From NCBI GenBank assembly GCA_025352305.1, contig JANXTQ010000022.1:1-7776 (forward strand): 7,776 bases of DNA. The letters are read 5' to 3'. Position 1 is the stretch's first letter. Every line of letters begins with the position of its first letter. The notes beneath the pieces are model-generated. The model was not told the DNA's origin, did no database searches, and saw only the letters and a program-made list of their open reading frames with translations. The position numbers were made by a program, and so were the translations under genes. Source of the DNA: Actinomycetes bacterium (GTDB lineage Bacteria > Actinomycetota > Acidimicrobiia > Acidimicrobiales > RAAP-2). Shown here in pieces: positions 4,736 to 7,776 of this stretch.

Positions 4736-5953
4736 ATGGCCTATGCAGTGGTGATCGTTTTGAGTTTCCTGCTGATGTCGGCCGTTACGGCACTTCGTCC
4801 CGGGCGACAAGGGTTTCTCAAGATGTTTGCGTTCCCGGTGGGATGGGCTGCGGGCGAACTCGCGGTGCAGGCGTTGGGCGCCGTTGCAGCACTGCTAGGA
4901 ATTTTGTGGTGGTGGGGATGGCCCGTTGACCGCTGGCTCTCTCTTACGGTGTTCGGCCTGGGCGCCGTGGTGGCAGTAGCGAATGTGATCCTGATTGTTG
5001 TCCAGTTGCGCTCGCAGAGCACGGTCGCACGAGCCATGGCGACGGCGACTTCGCGTCCGCTCGTCATTGGATCGCCGAGCGATGACCGCTTCGGAACGTG
5101 GTGGCGAACGTTGCTGCAAGTTCCTTGGCACCCACGATCAATGGTGATATTGAAGAACATCCCTTACGGAACGAAGAAACGTCAGCGCCTCGACGTATGG
5201 CGACTGTCAACGACCCCGGCGAACGCGCCGGTGATTTTTTTCGTTCACGGCGGTGGCTGGACGATGGGCGATAAGGCCGAACAGGGACGTCCCTTCTTGC
5301 ACGAAATGGTTAGTCGAGGCTGGATCGCCGTGACGATCAACTACCACCTAGCTCCCAAAAATTTGTGGCCCGCACAGATCCACGACGTCGTTCGCGCTCT
5401 CGGGTGGGTGAAAGGATCCATCAGCGCGATGGGTGGAGACCCCGAGCGTGTTGTCGTGGCGGGAGCGTCGGCGGGGGGCCATCTGGCCTCGCTGTTGGCG
5501 CTCAGTGCCGATGATCCCACGTGGCGTCCGAGCAATATGGCCAACGTCACCAACTGGAAGGTGCGCGGTTGCATTTCGTTTTACGGAGTGTTGGAGATGA
5601 CGGGCCGAGATGACGTGTGGAACGGCCACGGCGTCGATCTACGAAAATTTCTCGAGCGCTACATCGTGGGCCAACTGCTGAGCGAACATCCTGATCTCTA
5701 CGAATCGCTCTCGCCGATAGAACGCATCACTGAAAACGCGCCTCCGTTTCTCGTCGTCCACGGTGGAAATGACACCGTCGTTGACGTCAACGTGGCGCGG
5801 CACTTTGTTAAGAAGTTCTCGAGCGTCGCCCGTGCGCCGATCTACTACGTCGAACTTCCATTGACCCAGCACGCCTTTGACGTCACGGCGTCGCCTCGCA
5901 CATCAGCGGTGACGCGAGCAGCGGCCGCATTCTGCGAGTCGGTGATCTCCTAA
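4736..5953 (+). CDS. Membrane-anchored alpha/beta hydrolase, LipM/LipO/LipQ-like carboxylesterase
   Basis: A 405-residue esterase of the hormone-sensitive-lipase / BD-FAE type. The first about 95 residues hold three hydrophobic segments (roughly 2-20, 31-60 and 68-92), placing the enzyme in the membrane. The hydrolase domain follows, with oxyanion-hole motif HGGGW (171-175), nucleophile elbow GASAGG (243-248, Ser245), acid Asp346 in HGGNDT and His379 in LTQHAFD. All catalytic elements are intact. Mycobacterial LipM, LipO and LipQ share this layout and length (about 400-430 residues). The substrate is an ester of unknown identity. ATG 4736 is chosen because it begins at the first hydrophobic segment; a TTG at 4676 would add 20 polar residues and overlap the divergent gene. 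The TAA stop overlaps the stop of valS. Confidence 0.86.
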   Translation: MAYAVVIVLSFLLMSAVTALRPGRQGFLKMFAFPVGWAAGELAVQALGAVAALLGILWWWGWPVDRWLSLTVFGLGAVVAVANVILIVVQLRSQSTVARAMATATSRPLVIGSPSDDRFGTWWRTLLQVPWHPRSMVILKNIPYGTKKRQRLDVWRLSTTPANAPVIFFVHGGGWTMGDKAEQGRPFLHEMVSRGWIAVTINYHLAPKNLWPAQIHDVVRALGWVKGSISAMGGDPERVVVAGASAGGHLASLLALSADDPTWRPSNMANVTNWKVRGCISFYGVLEMTGRDDVWNGHGVDLRKFLERYIVGQLLSEHPDLYESLSPIERITENAPPFLVVHGGNDTVVDVNVARHFVKKFSSVARAPIYYVELPLTQHAFDVTASPRTSAVTRAAAAFCESVIS

Positions 5954-7776
5954 GTCGCGGCGAGGTTCACCGTGACGACGGGGTCCTTCTCGCTAATGGT
6001 GAGATCGAAGTTGTTCACCGTTCCCGCGCCCCTGAGATCGGCCATTGCGCCAGTGAGCGTGTCGAGGAAGTGAGCCGATGCACTCACTGAGCACATCGTC
6101 ACTTCGGCGCGTTGGGAAACCTTGGCGTCCGTCTTGGCTCGGCGAATCTCTCCGAGGACCAGTGACACGCTGCGATAGACGTCCGCATTGGGCGCTGGCG
6201 GCACCACGGCGAGCTCTTCGTTGCTCGGCCAGTTCGCCACGTGAATCGATCCCTCGCGCCACCACGACCAGACCTCTTCAGTGACGAACGGCAAAAATGG
6301 AGCAAACAGTCGAAGTAAGACCGACAGCGTGATCGCCAACGTTGCACGTGCGGAGTTGGTCGCCGCCTCGTCCTCTCCGCCGTACGCACGAACCTTGACG
6401 AGTTCCACGTAGTCATCACAGAAATTCCAGAAAAAAGTTTCGGTACGCTCCAGGACGCGGGCGTAGTCGTAGTCATCAAACTCGCGAATCGATTCACTAA
6501 CGAGTTCGCGCAGGCGACCCACGAGATCAAGATCAATGGGCTCGCAGATTGCGTCGACGCCCGCAGCCGGACCTTCGTCGAGTCGTCCGATGACGAACTT
6601 GGAAGCGTTCAAAATTTTGATGGCGAGACGGCGACCGTTCTTCATTTGAGCTTCGTCAATCGCGGTGTCCGTGCCGGGTCGCCCGCTCGCGGCCCAGTAG
6701 CGCAGTGCGTCAGCGCCGTGCGTTTCGAGCAGACCAACGGGGGTCACCGCGTTGCCGGTGGATTTGCCCATCTTCTTGCGGTCGGGATCGATGACCCATC
6801 CCGCAATCGCCGCGTGCGACCACGGAAGTTTCGATTCGAGTAGTTCGGAACGGACGATGGTCGAAAAGAGCCAGGTGCGAATGATTTCGTGGGCTTGGGG
6901 ACGCACGTCCATCGGGTACACGCGATCAAAGAGGTCAGTGCCCCAGTGCCCGGCGATCTGCGGAGTGAGAGAACTCGTCGCCCAGGTATCCATCACGTCG
7001 GGGTCACCGCAGAATCCGCCGGGTTGATGACGCTGTGATTCGCTGTATCCCGGTGCGGTGTCGCTCGACGGATCGATGGGCAGCGACGACGTCTCGGCGA
7101 GAATGGGCGAGTCAAAGAGGATTTCGCCGTCGGCGTCAATGGGGTACCAAGCAGGAAAGGGCACGCCGAAAAATCGCTGACGTGAGATGTTCCAGTCCGT
7201 ATTGAGGCCCTCCACCCAACTACGAAAGCGGTGGTGCATGTACTCGGGGTGCCACGTAAGTTGCTCTCCGCGCTCAAGCAGCTGCGCGCGCAGGTCGAGC
7301 GTTCGCACGAACCACTGGCGCGACGTGACGATTTCGAGAGGCCGCTCTCCCTTTTCGTAAAATTTGACCGCGTGGGTGATGGGACGTATTTCACCAATCA
7401 ACGCACCGACGGCGCTCAGTTGTTCCACGGTGGCAGCACGCGCTTGATTGACAGTTCGACCTTCGAGTGCGCTGTAGTTGGCCTGCGCATCACTGAGGTC
7501 GCTGCACGGCCAGCCCTCCTCGCCAAAGTTCGCGGGCAACATTCTTCCGTCGCGGCCAATGAGCGCTCGCGTGGGCAGTTTGAGCTCTCGCCACCAGACC
7601 ACGTCGGTCACGTCACCGAACGTACAGATCATGGCAATGCCGGAACCCTTATCGGGGTCCGCAAGTTCGTGCGCCAGCACCGGTACTTCCACGTGAAATA
7701 GCGGAGTCGTAACGGTGGTACCAAAGAGGGCATGGAAACGCTCGTCGTCGGGGTGCGCCACGAGCGCAACGCAACT
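5950..7776 (-). CDS. valS: Valyl-tRNA synthetase, C-terminal 608 residues (partial at right edge)
   Basis: Class Ia aminoacyl-tRNA synthetase that charges tRNA-Val in the cytoplasm. The frame is open through the right edge; the N-terminal part with the HIGH motif lies outside. Numbering from the edge, the editing domain starts at once (CVALVAHPDDER, 2-13) and continues through GSGIAMICTFGDVTDVVWWR (44-63). Then come NISRQRFFGVPFPAWYP (196-212), CGDPDVMDTWATSSLTP (256-272) and the KMSKS-loop region DRKKMGKSTGNAVTP (332-346). The anticodon-binding helical domain (about 410-550) includes FFWNFCDDYVELVK (448-461) and LRLFAPFLPFVTEEVW (488-503). The protein ends at VTVNLAAT without the long C-terminal coiled-coil arm of E. 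coli-type ValRS, as in the actinobacterial/archaeal-like type. KMGKS replaces the usual KMSKS. The TAG stop overlaps the esterase stop. Confidence 0.95.
   Translation of the reverse strand, partial: SCVALVAHPDDERFHALFGTTVTTPLFHVEVPVLAHELADPDKGSGIAMICTFGDVTDVVWWRELKLPTRALIGRDGRMLPANFGEEGWPCSDLSDAQANYSALEGRTVNQARAATVEQLSAVGALIGEIRPITHAVKFYEKGERPLEIVTSRQWFVRTLDLRAQLLERGEQLTWHPEYMHHRFRSWVEGLNTDWNISRQRFFGVPFPAWYPIDADGEILFDSPILAETSSLPIDPSSDTAPGYSESQRHQPGGFCGDPDVMDTWATSSLTPQIAGHWGTDLFDRVYPMDVRPQAHEIIRTWLFSTIVRSELLESKLPWSHAAIAGWVIDPDRKKMGKSTGNAVTPVGLLETHGADALRYWAASGRPGTDTAIDEAQMKNGRRLAIKILNASKFVIGRLDEGPAAGVDAICEPIDLDLVGRLRELVSESIREFDDYDYARVLERTETFFWNFCDDYVELVKVRAYGGEDEAATNSARATLAITLSVLLRLFAPFLPFVTEEVWSWWREGSIHVANWPSNEELAVVPPAPNADVYRSVSLVLGEIRRAKTDAKVSQRAEVTMCSVSASAHFLDTLTGAMADLRGAGTVNNFDLTISEKDPVVTVNLAAT

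Noticed and set aside
5940..5972. CGGTGA/TCACCG inverted repeat around the esterase/valS stop overlap
   Set aside because: A 6-bp stem with a 21-nt loop and no T tract is within chance expectation.

Overview
This window looks like actinobacterial chromosome of moderate GC content, probably from an Acidimicrobiia-like lineage. That placement is inference from protein style: an F420-type luciferase-like oxidoreductase, the actinobacterial form of valyl-tRNA synthetase, an SRPBCC protein with an FPWWLGG motif, a LipM/LipO/LipQ-like membrane esterase, and several GTG starts with no Shine-Dalgarno sequence. No RNA gene, CRISPR array or intact mobile element was found.

Layout. Positions 1 to about 1045 are a scrap zone of mobile DNA. 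On the minus strand, the 5' half of an IS256-family transposase (start GTG at 953) is joined at about 275-300 to the C-terminal catalytic part of a phage-type tyrosine integrase. Single-base frameshifts and a catalytic Arg-to-Leu change mark both as dead. From 1069 to 7776 the DNA is tightly packed with apparently intact genes: a SAM-dependent methyltransferase (minus), a peptidase S51-like protein carrying a C-terminal domain resembling the end of cysteinyl-tRNA synthetase (minus), a small multi-pass membrane protein (plus), an operon of an F420-type LLM oxidoreductase followed by an SRPBCC protein (minus, ATGA overlap), a membrane-anchored alpha/beta hydrolase (plus), and the 3' part of valS (minus), which runs off the right edge.

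Architecture. The two divergent gene pairs share very short promoter gaps (71 and 51 bp). The two convergent pairs overlap in their stop codons (3333-3336 and 5950-5953). Four start codons (1677, 2812, 2884, 4684) have a TANNNT hexamer ending 6-7 nt upstream and no ribosome binding site, which suggests leaderless transcripts. The transposase remnant instead has a normal AAAGGA ribosome binding site, in keeping with foreign origin.

How the genes work together. Only the LLM oxidoreductase and SRPBCC pair is convincingly a functional unit (translational coupling). The methyltransferase may be co-transcribed with the S51-like gene, but also has its own promoter-like hexamer. valS is housekeeping. 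I see no defence, secondary-metabolite or other clearly new multi-gene system. The most unusual item is the S51 peptidase/CysRS-tail fusion protein.
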